From: Pseudomonadota bacterium | GTDB lineage: Bacteria > Pseudomonadota > Alphaproteobacteria > Rhizobiales > Xanthobacteraceae | Assembly (NCBI GenBank): GCA_023392205.1 | Contig: JAEVZN010000284.1 | Coordinates: forward strand, 1 to 8,619 | Length of the DNA: 8,619 nucleotides | Direction of reading: 5' to 3' | Position numbers and translations under genes: made by a program | Notes under the pieces: generated by a model | Databases searched by the model: none | The model's input: only the letters and a program-made list of their open reading frames with translations | Told to the model about the DNA's origin: nothing | Shown here: positions 1 through 7,316 of the stretch, piece after piece | Layout of the letters: each line of letters opens with the position of its first letter | How positions within the stretch are numbered: the first letter of the stretch is position 1

Positions 1-2
1 GC

Positions 3-671
3 ATGACGGCCCTGTCCGCCCTGTTCCTGCGCGATCTTCGCATTGCCATCCGCATCGGCGGCGGCGCGATGATCGGGGTGCTGTTTTTCATGTCGGTCGT
101 GACCCTGATGCCGTTCGCCATAGGCCCCGATCTGGCGCTGCTGCAACGCATCGGTCCCGCGATCCTGTGGCTCGGGGCGCTGCTGGCAAGCCTGCTGGCA
201 CTGGATCGCCTGCTCGCCGCCGATCAGGAGGATGGCTCGCTCGATCTGCTGATGATGGGCACCATGCCGCTCGAACTGGCGGTCGGGGTGAAGGCGCTGG
301 CCCATTGGCTGAGTACGGCGCTGCCGCTGGTGATCGCCGCGCCGCTACTGGCGTTGTTCCTCAACCTCGATCTGGCGGCCACCGCCGCCGTTGCGGCCAC
401 CTTGCTGGCCGGAACCCCCGCGCTCACCTTTATCGGGCTGATCGGCGCCGGCCTGACCGTCACCCTGCGCCGGGGCGGATTGCTGCTGCCGGTGCTGGTT
501 CTGCCGCTGGTCGTCCCCGTCCTGATTTTCGGCGTCGCCGCGTCGAACGCCGCCGTAGTCGGGCCGGTGCCATTCGGAACCCCGTTTACGATCCTCTGTG
601 CGATCAGCCTGATGGCGCTGGTGATCGGGCCTTTTGCCGCAGCAGCGGCGTTGCGGGCCGGGCAGGAATAG
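3..671 (+). CDS. ccmB: Heme exporter subunit CcmB (ABC transporter permease)
   Basis: This is the membrane permease of the CcmABCD complex. With the ATPase CcmA it uses ATP hydrolysis to release heme-loaded CcmE during cytochrome c maturation. The 222-aa length fits the family. The protein is strongly hydrophobic, with about six membrane segments (roughly residues 19-41, 46-68, 98-120, 125-148, 157-179 and 193-216). Between segments 2 and 3 is the conserved cytoplasmic stretch ADQEDGSLDLL (about residues 73-83), followed by MPLELAVGVKALAHW. The ATG overlaps a TGA at 4-6 (ATGA), which is most simply the stop codon of an upstream ccmA lying outside the window, so the two are probably translationally coupled. 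ccmC follows after a 103-bp gap. The identification is supported by the gene order ccmB-ccmC-ccmD-ccmG. Confidence 0.95.
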   Translation: MTALSALFLRDLRIAIRIGGGAMIGVLFFMSVVTLMPFAIGPDLALLQRIGPAILWLGALLASLLALDRLLAADQEDGSLDLLMMGTMPLELAVGVKALAHWLSTALPLVIAAPLLALFLNLDLAATAAVAATLLAGTPALTFIGLIGAGLTVTLRRGGLLLPVLVLPLVVPVLIFGVAASNAAVVGPVPFGTPFTILCAISLMALVIGPFAAAAALRAGQE

Positions 672-774
672 GCTTGAAGCGCGACCATCACGTTCGCGTG
701 TTTGCGCCATCGCCTTGCCAGAACCGTGCGACAGAACCAATGTGCTGCGCGGAAATTGCGCCCGAGTTGTACCC
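672..774 (+). other. ccmB-ccmC spacer (103 bp)
   Basis: This is the only sizeable gap in an otherwise tightly packed ccm operon. It contains a small hairpin at 689-700 (CACG-TTCG-CGTG) followed by TTT. A 4-bp stem is too short to call a terminator. No clear Shine-Dalgarno sequence lies directly upstream of the ccmC ATG, and no convincing promoter is visible. Confidence 0.5.
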
Positions 775-1509
775 ATGGCCCTGATCGATCTTGCCAACCC
801 GACCCGCTTTCTGTCGCTGACCGGACGGCTGATGCCGTGGCTGATGGGCGTGACCGCGCTCGCCTTCGCCTATGGCTTCTGGCTCGTGATCGGCGCGCCG
901 GACGATTATCAGCAGGGCGCCACCGTCAAGATCATGTTCATCCATGTGCCCGCCGCCTGGCTCGCCATGTTCGGCTGGTCGGCGATGACAATCGCGGCGC
1001 TGGGCACGCTGGTCTGGCGTCATCCATTGGCAGACGTGGCCGGCAAGGCCGCAGCGCCCATCGGGGCTGCTTTCACGCTGATCTGCCTCATCACCGGTTC
1101 GCTCTGGGGACGGCCGATGTGGGGCACTTATTGGGTCTGGGATGCGCGGCTGACCTCGGTGTTCGTCCTGTTCCTGATGTATCTCGGCGTCATGGCGTTG
1201 TGGCGCACCATTGACGATCCGTCGCGCGCGGGCCGCGCGGCTGCCATTCTGACGCTGGTCGGCGCCATCAATCTGCCGATTATCAAGTTCTCGGTCGATT
1301 GGTGGAATACGCTGCATCAGCCCGCCTCCGTGGTGCGCCTGGACGGACCTGCAATCCATCCCACCATCCTGTGGCCGCTACTGGTTATGGCGATTGCGTT
1401 CACGCTTCTCTTCGTCACGCTGCACCTCGCCGCCATGCGCAACGAAATCCTCAAGCGGCGCGTCCGCTCCCTGCATCTGATGCAGGTGGAAATGGCCCCC
1501 GGCCGCTAG
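775..1509 (+). CDS. ccmC: Heme transporter CcmC (heme delivery to CcmE)
   Basis: CcmC is an inner-membrane protein of the heme-handling family. It binds heme on the periplasmic side and drives its covalent attachment to CcmE. The 244-aa product has about six membrane segments. The diagnostic tryptophan-rich WWD motif reads WGTYWVWDARLTS (residues 116-128), preceded by WGRPM. The two histidines expected to be axial heme ligands are visible as H57 (in FIHVPAAW) and H181 (in WWNTLHQPAS). The frame stays open upstream to 634, but that extension overlaps ccmB and is not membrane-like. The ATG at 775, giving MALIDLANPTRFL, matches the usual CcmC N-terminus and was chosen. ccmD starts 13 bp after the stop. 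The start site is a little less certain than the identity because no good ribosome binding site is seen. Confidence 0.95.
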   Translation: MALIDLANPTRFLSLTGRLMPWLMGVTALAFAYGFWLVIGAPDDYQQGATVKIMFIHVPAAWLAMFGWSAMTIAALGTLVWRHPLADVAGKAAAPIGAAFTLICLITGSLWGRPMWGTYWVWDARLTSVFVLFLMYLGVMALWRTIDDPSRAGRAAAILTLVGAINLPIIKFSVDWWNTLHQPASVVRLDGPAIHPTILWPLLVMAIAFTLLFVTLHLAAMRNEILKRRVRSLHLMQVEMAPGR

Positions 1510-1522
1510 ACTGGATCGCCCC

Positions 1523-1714
1523 ATGGACCTTGGACCGCACGCCACTTTCATCATCGCGTCGTATGCCGTCTCGGCGCTGATCCTCGGCGCTCTGGTCGCA
1601 TGGATTGTGTTCGACTGGTTCGCGCTCAAGCGCACACTGGCCGAACTGGAAACGCGCGGCATCACCCGCCGCTCGGCAGAGCGCGCCGCTCCCGCGCAGA
1701 GATCGGCAGCATGA
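1523..1714 (+). CDS. ccmD: Heme exporter protein CcmD
   Basis: CcmD is a small single-span membrane protein of the CcmABC complex, needed to release heme-bound CcmE. The 63-aa product has the family layout: a short N-terminus with a tyrosine (Y14, in IIASYAV) at the start of a hydrophobic helix at about residues 9-31, then a basic cytoplasmic tail containing the typical WFALKRTLAELE segment. It is somewhat longer than minimal CcmD proteins because of an Arg/Ala-rich C-terminus. Position is strong evidence, since it lies between ccmC and ccmG. Its TGA overlaps the ccmG start (ATGA at 1711-1714), which suggests translational coupling. Confidence 0.93.
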   Translation: MDLGPHATFIIASYAVSALILGALVAWIVFDWFALKRTLAELETRGITRRSAERAAPAQRSAA

Positions 1715-2313
1715 GCGTGGCGCAGCCGGCATCGGGCGCAGGCGGCCGCCGCAAGTTTCTTGTGGCGCTGCCGCTCATTCTGTTTCTGGCGCTGGCGGCC
1801 CTGTTCTATTTCCGGCTCTACGCGGGCGATCCGGCGCGTCTGCCCTCTGCGCTGATCGGACGCGAGGCGCCGCGCACCGAATTGCCGCCGATTGAGGGAC
1901 TGCTGCACGAAGGCAAGCCGGTGCCGGGACTGGACGGCAATTTCAACGGCCAGGTGACCATCGTGAATGTCTGGGCGTCGTGGTGCGTGCCCTGTCATGA
2001 CGAGGTGCCGTTCCTCGACGAACTCGCCAGGGACAAGCGCATCCGGATGGTCGGCATCAATTACAAGGATCAGCCCGACAATGCGCGCCGCTTCATCGGC
2101 CGCTACGGCAATCCGTTCGACGCCATCGGCACCGACGCAAAGGGCCGCGCCGCCATCGAATGGGGCGTCTATGGCGTGCCGGAAACCTTCGTAGTCGGTC
2201 GCGACGGCCGCATCGCCTACAAGCTGGTCGGCCCGATCACGGACGCCAATTTCAAGACCGTGTTCATGCCCGCCATCGAGAAGGCGCTGGCGGCGGACAA
2301 CCCGGCCGATTGA
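1711..2313 (+). CDS. ccmG: Thiol:disulfide interchange protein CcmG/DsbE
   Basis: CcmG is a membrane-anchored periplasmic thioredoxin-like reductase that keeps apocytochrome c CXXCH cysteines reduced for heme ligation. It receives electrons from CcdA/DsbD-type proteins. The 200-aa product has a basic N-terminus (GGRRK, 11-15) and one membrane anchor (about 16-36). A thioredoxin fold follows, with active site WCVPC (W91, C92, C95) and the cis-proline loop GVPET (P157). The acidic residue after that proline (E158) is typical of the CcmG/TlpA group. The ATG at 1711 was chosen because it overlaps the ccmD stop and directly precedes the anchor. A longer in-frame extension to 1600 would run through ccmD. 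TlpA-like proteins look similar, but the ccm context favours CcmG. Confidence 0.95.
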   Translation: MSVAQPASGAGGRRKFLVALPLILFLALAALFYFRLYAGDPARLPSALIGREAPRTELPPIEGLLHEGKPVPGLDGNFNGQVTIVNVWASWCVPCHDEVPFLDELARDKRIRMVGINYKDQPDNARRFIGRYGNPFDAIGTDAKGRAAIEWGVYGVPETFVVGRDGRIAYKLVGPITDANFKTVFMPAIEKALAADNPAD

Positions 2314-2316
2314 GGC

Positions 2317-2400
2317 TTAAAGCGCTTTCGAGCAAAGTGGATACCGGCTCGCCTCAAGAAAGCGCGTCAATGCAATAAGCCAGAGCCGGAACGGCTCTAG
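2317..2400. repeat. Probable dispersed Rhizobiales intergenic repeat with hairpins
   Basis: The spacer between convergent ccmG and ispZ begins with the palindrome AAAGCGCTTT (2319-2328) and continues CGAGCAAAGTGGATACCGG, then CAAGAAAGCGCGTCAA. This closely resembles a short repeat that I recall as very common between genes in Bradyrhizobium, Rhodopseudomonas and related genomes. Visible structure: GCGCTTTC (2322-2329) pairs perfectly with GAAAGCGC (2358-2365). An inner GAGC/GCTC helix (2330-2333 with 2347-2350) stacks directly on the 5' arm. The repeat may also serve as a bidirectional transcription end. Only one copy is present in this window, so its repetitive nature is from memory and not demonstrated here. 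Confidence 0.6.
2382..2398. terminator. Hairpin overlapping the ispZ stop codon
   Basis: AGAGCCG (2382-2388) and CGGCTCT (2392-2398) form a perfect 7-bp stem with a GAA loop. The stem includes two bases of the ispZ stop codon (2397-2399, minus strand). Neither strand has a clear T-run after the stem, so this is not a canonical intrinsic terminator. It could still stabilise 3' ends or help end transcription of the two converging operons. Confidence 0.4.
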
Positions 2401-3017
2401 CCTTCGCGCTGCGCGTCTTCGGGTTGCACCGCGTATTTCTGCAGGATCGGCATCTGCGCCATCGCAAAGACGAACGTGATCGGCACGAAGCCGAAAGTCT
2501 TGAACGCCACCCAGAAATCCGTGGTCTGCGTGCGCCAGACGATCTCGTTCACGATTGCCATCGCGACGAAAAACCAGATCCAGCGCACGGTGAGCTTGTG
2601 CCAGCCCTCGTCGGTCAGGTGAAACACCGAGTCGAAAGCGATTTCGAGAAACGGCTTCTTCAGGACAATTCCGGCCGCCAGCACCACCGCGAACAGCAGA
2701 TAGATGATGGTGGTCTTCATCTTCACGAACACATCGTTCTGCAACACGATGGTGAGCGTCCCGAACACGACGACGATGAAGGCCGTCACCAGTGTCATCA
2801 CCGGAAAGCGCCGGATCAGCACATAGGACACAAGGATCGCCACCACCACGGCGGCCATGAATACGCCGGTCGCCCAGAAGATTCCCGCGCGTCCGTTCAC
2901 GACGAAAAACAGGATCAGCGGCCCGAAATCGAGCGCGAGCTTCACAAGCGGATTGAGCTGGGCCTTCTTGGTCATGTCCGACCCGTTTGTCGCGCCAGCA
3001 GTCTTCAGGTCCGGCAT
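2397..3017 (-). CDS. ispZ: Inner-membrane protein YciB / septation protein A (IspZ)
   Basis: This is a member of the YciB/IspZ family of polytopic inner-membrane proteins linked to cell-envelope synthesis and septation; the biochemical role is not settled. The 206-aa product has about five hydrophobic segments (roughly 26-40, 44-67, 73-92, 102-119 and 146-161, plus a weaker one near 175-189). The family signatures are clear: FHLTDEGWHKLTVRW (132-146) and NEIVWRTQTTDFWVAFKTFG (157-176). The start at 3017 lies 5 bp after the ftsY stop, so the two are probably co-transcribed. A second ATG at 2975 (MTKKAQLNPL), giving 192 aa, is a realistic alternative because the first 14 residues are not conserved-looking. 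Neither start has a strong ribosome binding site. Confidence 0.93.
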   Translation of the reverse strand: MPDLKTAGATNGSDMTKKAQLNPLVKLALDFGPLILFFVVNGRAGIFWATGVFMAAVVVAILVSYVLIRRFPVMTLVTAFIVVVFGTLTIVLQNDVFVKMKTTIIYLLFAVVLAAGIVLKKPFLEIAFDSVFHLTDEGWHKLTVRWIWFFVAMAIVNEIVWRTQTTDFWVAFKTFGFVPITFVFAMAQMPILQKYAVQPEDAQREG

Positions 3018-3022
3018 GGGCT

Positions 3023-3967
3023 TTAGTTCTCCAGTCCCGCAATCGCGCGGGCATAATCGCGCGCCGTGAAGGGTTGCAGGTCGTCGATCCCCTCGCCGAC
3101 CCCGATGAAATGGATCGGCAATTTGAATTTCTCGGCGATGGCGACAAGGATGCCGCCGCGCGCGGTGCCGTCGAGCTTGGTCATCACAAGTCCGGTCACG
3201 CCGGCGCTCTTGCCGAAGGCCTCCACCTGCGACACCGCATTCTGTCCCACGGTCGCATCGAGCACGAGCAGCACCGCATGCGGCGCGGACGGGTCGACCT
3301 TCTTCATGACGCGCACGATCTTTTCCAGTTCGCTCATGAGTTCGGCGCGATTCTGCAGCCGCCCCGCCGTGTCGATCAGCAGGATATCCGCGCCTTCGGC
3401 CTTCGCCGCCGTCATGGCGTCGAAGGCGATCCCGGCGGCATCCGCACCCTGTTCGCGGGCGATGACTTTCGCCCCGGTGCGTCCGCCCCATATCCTGAGT
3501 TGTTCGATGGCTGCGGCGCGAAACGTGTCGCCGGCCGCCAGCATCACCTTATGGCCGTCACGCGTGAAGCGCGCCGCCAACTTGCCGATGGTGGTCGTCT
3601 TGCCGGACCCGTTGACGCCCGACACCAGAATGACAAAAGGCGTGACGCTGCCTGAGGACAATGGCACAGCGACCGGCGCCATGACCTTTTCCACTTCGCT
3701 GGCCACCACCGCCTTGATCTCGTCCTCGCCGATATCCTTCTGGTAGCGTCCCTGCGCGATGGCCTCGGAAATGCGTGAGGCGGTCGCGACGCCGAGATCG
3801 GCGCGGATCAGCGCGTCCTCGATCTCCTCCAGCATGGCGGAATCGAGCTTGCGCTTGCGCACAAGATCGGTGAGCGCCGTGCCGAGAGAGGCAGAGGTGC
3901 GCTTCAGGCCGCCCGAGAGGCGCTGCCACCAGCTGGTGCGGGGTTGTTCCGGGGTAATGTCATTCAT
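3023..3967 (-). CDS. ftsY: Signal recognition particle receptor FtsY
   Basis: FtsY is the membrane-associated SRP receptor GTPase. It docks Ffh-bound ribosomes at the Sec translocon. The 314-aa product carries an N-domain helix bundle (about 25-95) and the G domain. Its motifs are G1 GVNGSGKT (117-124), DTFRAAA (147-153), DTAGR (199-203), TKLDG (263-267) and GEGIDDL (291-297), with the closing FTARDYA segment. The N-terminus is short: the acidic A domain of enterobacterial FtsY is absent. The segment WWQRLSGGLKRTS near residue 13 looks like the membrane-binding amphipathic helix. The ATG at 3967 is preferred over an in-frame TTG at 3976, although no Shine-Dalgarno is visible for either. ispZ follows 5 bp downstream. 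A divergent pseudouridine synthase gene starts 27 bp upstream. Confidence 0.97.
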   Translation of the reverse strand: MNDITPEQPRTSWWQRLSGGLKRTSASLGTALTDLVRKRKLDSAMLEEIEDALIRADLGVATASRISEAIAQGRYQKDIGEDEIKAVVASEVEKVMAPVAVPLSSGSVTPFVILVSGVNGSGKTTTIGKLAARFTRDGHKVMLAAGDTFRAAAIEQLRIWGGRTGAKVIAREQGADAAGIAFDAMTAAKAEGADILLIDTAGRLQNRAELMSELEKIVRVMKKVDPSAPHAVLLVLDATVGQNAVSQVEAFGKSAGVTGLVMTKLDGTARGGILVAIAEKFKLPIHFIGVGEGIDDLQPFTARDYARAIAGLEN

Positions 3968-3994
3968 GAGCGGCAACGTGATAGCGGTTTACAC

Positions 3995-4732
3995 ATGACA
4001 CCGGAAGAGATGGTGAGCCGGCTCCTGTATCGCGACGGGTTGATGCTGGTGATCGACAAACCGGCCGGCCTGCCGGTCCATCGCGGGCCGAAGGCGGCCG
4101 GAATGAAGAATGCCGGCGCGCTGGAGGATCATTTCGCCGCGCTCCGCTTCGGCCTGCCGCGGAACCCGTCTCTGGCGCACCGGCTGGATCGTGAAACCTC
4201 GGGCTGCCTGGTCTTGGGGCGGCATCGCAAGGCGCTGGAGACACTGGGGAACCTGTTCAAGACCGGCCGGGTCGGCAAGACCTATTGGGCGGTCGTGGAA
4301 GGCGCTCCCGAGGCAGACGAAGGAACCATCGCATTGCCGCTCGGCCGGCGCGACGAAACCCGCGGCTGGTGGATGAAGGTCGATCCGGACGGGCTGCAAA
4401 GCGTCACCACCTGGAAAGTGATGGGGCGATCCGCCGCGACAACATGGCTCGCGCTGGAGCCTGTCACCGGCCGCACGCATCAGCTTCGCGTGCATTGCCA
4501 GGCTTTGGGCTGGCCGATTCTCGGCGATGCGATCTATGGCAGCGCGCCCCGCTTCGATGGACCGGGACTGCACCTGCTGTCGCGCGAAGTGGTGGTGCCG
4601 CTCTCCAAGAACCGCGATCCTGTCCGCGTCACGGCGCCGGTGCCGCCGCATATGCGCGACGCGCTCAAATCCTGCGGCTGGGTGGAGGATGCACCGGCCG
4701 CGCGTGATCCGGCGGAAACGCCGCCGGGATAA
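3995..4732 (+). CDS. RluA-family pseudouridine synthase
   Basis: This enzyme is predicted to convert uridine to pseudouridine in rRNA or tRNA. The 245-aa product consists of the catalytic domain only, without an N-terminal S4 RNA-binding domain, as in RluA or TruC-type enzymes. Visible motifs are motif I DKPAGLPVH (21-29), catalytic motif II HRLDRETSG (62-70) with nucleophile D65, the KTYWAVVEG strand (95-103), and motif III GRTHQLRVH (159-167) followed by GWPILGDAIYG. The ATG at 3995 is chosen because DKPAGLPVH begins shortly after it; the frame is open upstream only as far as 3944. No ribosome binding site is evident. The gene lies divergent from ftsY and converges on the MaoC-like gene with 3 bp between stops. 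The target nucleotide cannot be decided from sequence, so no gene symbol is given. Confidence 0.93.
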   Translation: MTPEEMVSRLLYRDGLMLVIDKPAGLPVHRGPKAAGMKNAGALEDHFAALRFGLPRNPSLAHRLDRETSGCLVLGRHRKALETLGNLFKTGRVGKTYWAVVEGAPEADEGTIALPLGRRDETRGWWMKVDPDGLQSVTTWKVMGRSAATTWLALEPVTGRTHQLRVHCQALGWPILGDAIYGSAPRFDGPGLHLLSREVVVPLSKNRDPVRVTAPVPPHMRDALKSCGWVEDAPAARDPAETPPG

Positions 4733-4735
4733 GGC

Positions 4736-5164
4736 TCACAGCTTGTCGGCGATCATCATGCGGCCGGTCGCGGCGACGGCGAGTTCGCCCTGCCCGTTGG
4801 TGATCTTGCCCTTCATCTCGACCACATCGGCCGAGCCCGCCGATGTCGGCGTGACCGCCACCACTTCCCAGGCCAGCAGGATGGTGTCGTCGGCATGCAC
4901 GGCCTTGTGAAACCGCACCGAGAAATCCAGCCCCACCACATCGCCGCGCTGGCTGAAATGCGTCGCCGGCAGCGCCATGAGATGCGAGGCCATCTGCGTG
5001 CCGGAGACGATCAGCTTGCCGTAGCGGCTGGCCGCGGCCACATCCTCGTCGAGATGCAGGGGATTGAAATCACGCGCCGCGCGAGAAAAGGACTTGGCCT
5101 CCTCCGGCGTCAGGGTGAGCGTTTCCGAAAAGGTTTCGCCGATCTGCACGCGCATGGCGGTCAC
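4736..5164 (-). CDS. MaoC-like (R)-specific enoyl-CoA hydratase family protein
   Basis: This is a 142-aa single hot-dog domain of the MaoC/(R)-hydratase type. Such enzymes hydrate trans-2-enoyl-CoA or related thioesters, and some members act in other acyl-CoA pathways. The hydratase signature ARDFNPLHLDED (30-41) supplies the catalytic Asp/His pair (D32 and H37), followed by ASRYGKLIVSGTQMASHL. The gene starts with GTG at 5164, chosen because it overlaps the mtaB stop as GTGA (5161-5164). An ATG at 5155 is the alternative. The overlap makes translational coupling to mtaB likely. Its substrate is unknown: no polyhydroxyalkanoate or fatty-acid genes lie nearby, and the neighbours dapF and mtaB give no metabolic clue. 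It ends 3 bp from the converging pseudouridine synthase gene. Confidence 0.9.
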   Translation of the reverse strand: MTAMRVQIGETFSETLTLTPEEAKSFSRAARDFNPLHLDEDVAAASRYGKLIVSGTQMASHLMALPATHFSQRGDVVGLDFSVRFHKAVHADDTILLAWEVVAVTPTSAGSADVVEMKGKITNGQGELAVAATGRMMIADKL

Positions 5165-6441
5165 GCCGCAACAAGCTGACGGCCGTCGTGACCTGCAATA
5201 CGCACATTCACGATCTCGCCGGACGCGACCGGAGCATCCAATCGCACGGGCGTGAAATGCTCGGTGCGGCTGCTGCCCTCGCTCTCCACCAGAACCGCGC
5301 GGGTCGCACCGCTCTCGCCATCCAGATGACGCAGCAAGGCCGCCTCACCCGCTTCGCGCAACAGCCTCGCGCGATCCTTCACGATCTCGCGCGCAAGCTG
5401 CGGCATGCGTGCGGCGGGCGTTCCGGGCCGGGCGGAAAAGGGAAACACATGCAAATAGGTCAGTCCGCATTCCTCGACGATCTGGCGTGAACGCGCGAAC
5501 ATATCCTCCGTTTCCGTCGGAAATCCGGCAATGATGTCGGCGCCGAAAACAATGTCAGGCCGCAGACGGCGCACCTGCGCGCAGAACGCAATCGCGTCGG
5601 CACGGGAATGCCGGCGCTTCATGCGCTTCAGGATCATGTCGTCGCCCGATTGCAGCGACAGATGCAGATGCGGCATCAGCCGGCCCTCGTTTGCCAGCGC
5701 ATCGAGCAGATCGGCATCGGCCTCGACCGAATCGATCGACGACAGCCGCAGGCGCGTAAGCTCCGGGACATGCTTGAGAATCTGCTTCACAAGCACGCCG
5801 AGTCGCGGCGTGCCGGGCAGGTTCTGGCCATAGCTCGTGATATCGACGCCGGTGAGCACCACCTCGCGATAGCCGTTGCCGACCAGACGGCGCACCTGCG
5901 TGACCACCTCGCCCATCGGCACCGAGCGCGAATTTCCGCGTCCATACGGGATGATGCAGAAGGTGCAGCGATGGTCGCAGCCATTCTGGATCTGCACGAT
6001 GGCCCGCGCGCGGCCTTCGATCCCGTCGATCAGATGCAAGGCCGTTTCGCGCGCCGCCATGATGTCATTGACGACGATCTTTTCCTCGCTGCCGATGCCG
6101 AATGCATCGTGGCTGCCGGCCGCGAAAGCATCGCGCGTGTCCCGCCATGCCGTGGCGTCGAACTTCTCGCCATTGCCGAGCACGCGATCCACTTCCGGCA
6201 TGGCCGCGAAGGTCTGCGGTTCGGTCTGTGCCGCGCATCCGGTGACGACAATGCGCACCTGCGGCTGTTCGCGCCGGATGCGCCGGATCGTCTGGCGCGC
6301 CTGCCGCACGGCTTCCGCCGTCACCGCGCAGGTATTGACCACCACCGCGCCGTCGAGCCCGGCCTCCTGCGCCTGCCGGCGCATGACCTCGGATTCATGC
6401 GTGTTCAGGCGACAGCCGAATGTGACGATATCGACGCTCAT
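5161..6441 (-). CDS. mtaB: tRNA N6-threonylcarbamoyladenosine (t6A37) methylthiotransferase MtaB
   Basis: MtaB is a radical-SAM methylthiotransferase that converts t6A to ms2t6A at position 37 of ANN-decoding tRNAs. The 426-aa product has three domains. The N-terminal UPF0004 domain binds an auxiliary 4Fe-4S cluster through C10 (FGCRLN), C38 (NTCAVT) and C69 (VTGCAAQ). The radical-SAM core carries the CxxxCxxC motif [17 protein letters not shown] (C155, C159, C162). A C-terminal TRAM RNA-binding domain follows from about residue 375. The spacing FGCRLN/NTCAVT/TGCAAQ fits the MtaB subfamily better than MiaB or RimO. The ATG at 6441 overlaps the dapF stop (ATGA, 6438-6441), and its own stop overlaps the next gene's GTG, so it is the middle gene of a coupled three-gene operon. 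Confidence 0.95.
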   Translation of the reverse strand: MSVDIVTFGCRLNTHESEVMRRQAQEAGLDGAVVVNTCAVTAEAVRQARQTIRRIRREQPQVRIVVTGCAAQTEPQTFAAMPEVDRVLGNGEKFDATAWRDTRDAFAAGSHDAFGIGSEEKIVVNDIMAARETALHLIDGIEGRARAIVQIQNGCDHRCTFCIIPYGRGNSRSVPMGEVVTQVRRLVGNGYREVVLTGVDITSYGQNLPGTPRLGVLVKQILKHVPELTRLRLSSIDSVEADADLLDALANEGRLMPHLHLSLQSGDDMILKRMKRRHSRADAIAFCAQVRRLRPDIVFGADIIAGFPTETEDMFARSRQIVEECGLTYLHVFPFSARPGTPAARMPQLAREIVKDRARLLREAGEAALLRHLDGESGATRAVLVESEGSSRTEHFTPVRLDAPVASGEIVNVRIAGHDGRQLVAA

Positions 6442-7316
6442 GTCGGGGCCGGCATCCTGGCGTCAAACCAGGCGGGATCGAATTCGCCGGAAAATTCGAA
6501 CTCCGCCGGCCCGGTCATCAGCACGTGATCATCGCTCTTGCGCCAGTCGATGATGAGATCGCCGCCCGGTAGCGATGTACGCACGCGCCTGTCCGTGCGC
6601 CCCAGCCGCGCGGCGGCAACGGCGACGGCGCAGGCCGCCGATCCGCAGGCCTTGGTCAGGCCCGCGCCGCGCTCCCATGTCCGCATGACGATGTGATCGC
6701 GCGACTTGATCGCGGCGAGCGAGATGTTGGCGCGCTCGGGAAAGATCGGATGATGTTCGAGCATCGGGCCGAATCGTTCGAGGTCATGCGCATAGGGATC
6801 GTCCACCCAGAACACCGCATGCGGATTGCCCATATTCACCACCGAGGGCGTATGCAGCACCGGCGCGTCGATCGGTCCGATCTGCAATTCGATCCCGCGT
6901 GTGTCGCGAAACTCCTCCGCCAGCGGGATGTCGTTCCAGGCAAAACGCGGCGGTCCCATATCGACGGTGAAGACGCCGGCGTCAGGCCCGCGCCAGCAAT
7001 TGATCAGCCCGGCTCGGGTCTGAAAGGTCAGCGCGTCCTTGCCGCTGTCGGCGAACACCCGCGAGGCCACGCAGCGCATGCCGTTGCCGCAGGCGCCCGC
7101 TTCCGAGCCGTCATTGTTGTAGATGCGCACGAAGCTTTCGGTGCCGGCCGCACGCGGCGGGTACAGGACCATGAGCTGGTCGTAGGGCAAGCCCGCCGCG
7201 ATCGCCCGCGCATCGTCTGCCGAAACCGGGATCGCCTGCGCACGCAGATCGACCACCAATATCTCGTTGCCGATCCCGTTCATCTTCGTGAATGGCTGGT
7301 GGGCAAGCGCGCTCAT
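6438..7316 (-). CDS. dapF: Diaminopimelate epimerase DapF
   Basis: DapF interconverts LL- and meso-diaminopimelate, supplying lysine synthesis and peptidoglycan cross-links. It is a cofactor-independent cytoplasmic enzyme using two cysteines as acid and base. The 292-aa product shows both catalytic sites: [16 protein letters not shown] (C76) and [16 protein letters not shown] (C224). It also has the N-terminal [10 protein letters not shown] and the central [15 protein letters not shown] segment. The ATG at 7316 ([14 protein letters not shown]) is preferred. The frame continues open to 7424, but the added 36 residues are proline-rich and unlike DapF. The gene is first in the dapF-mtaB-MaoC-like operon and faces away from the GyrI-like gene across a 189-bp spacer. 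Confidence 0.96.
   Translation of the reverse strand: MSALAHQPFTKMNGIGNEILVVDLRAQAIPVSADDARAIAAGLPYDQLMVLYPPRAAGTESFVRIYNNDGSEAGACGNGMRCVASRVFADSGKDALTFQTRAGLINCWRGPDAGVFTVDMGPPRFAWNDIPLAEEFRDTRGIELQIGPIDAPVLHTPSVVNMGNPHAVFWVDDPYAHDLERFGPMLEHHPIFPERANISLAAIKSRDHIVMRTWERGAGLTKACGSAACAVAVAAARLGRTDRRVRTSLPGGDLIIDWRKSDDHVLMTGPAEFEFSGEFDPAWFDARMPAPT

Noticed and set aside
689..700. Hairpin CACG-TTCG-CGTG between ccmB and ccmC as a terminator
   Set aside because: The stem is only 4 bp and the T-run is three bases. A terminator inside the ccm operon would also make little sense.
688..1359. Minus-strand open frame across ccmC
   Set aside because: It is an antisense shadow of a clearly recognised gene, with no recognisable domain and polar, low-information composition.
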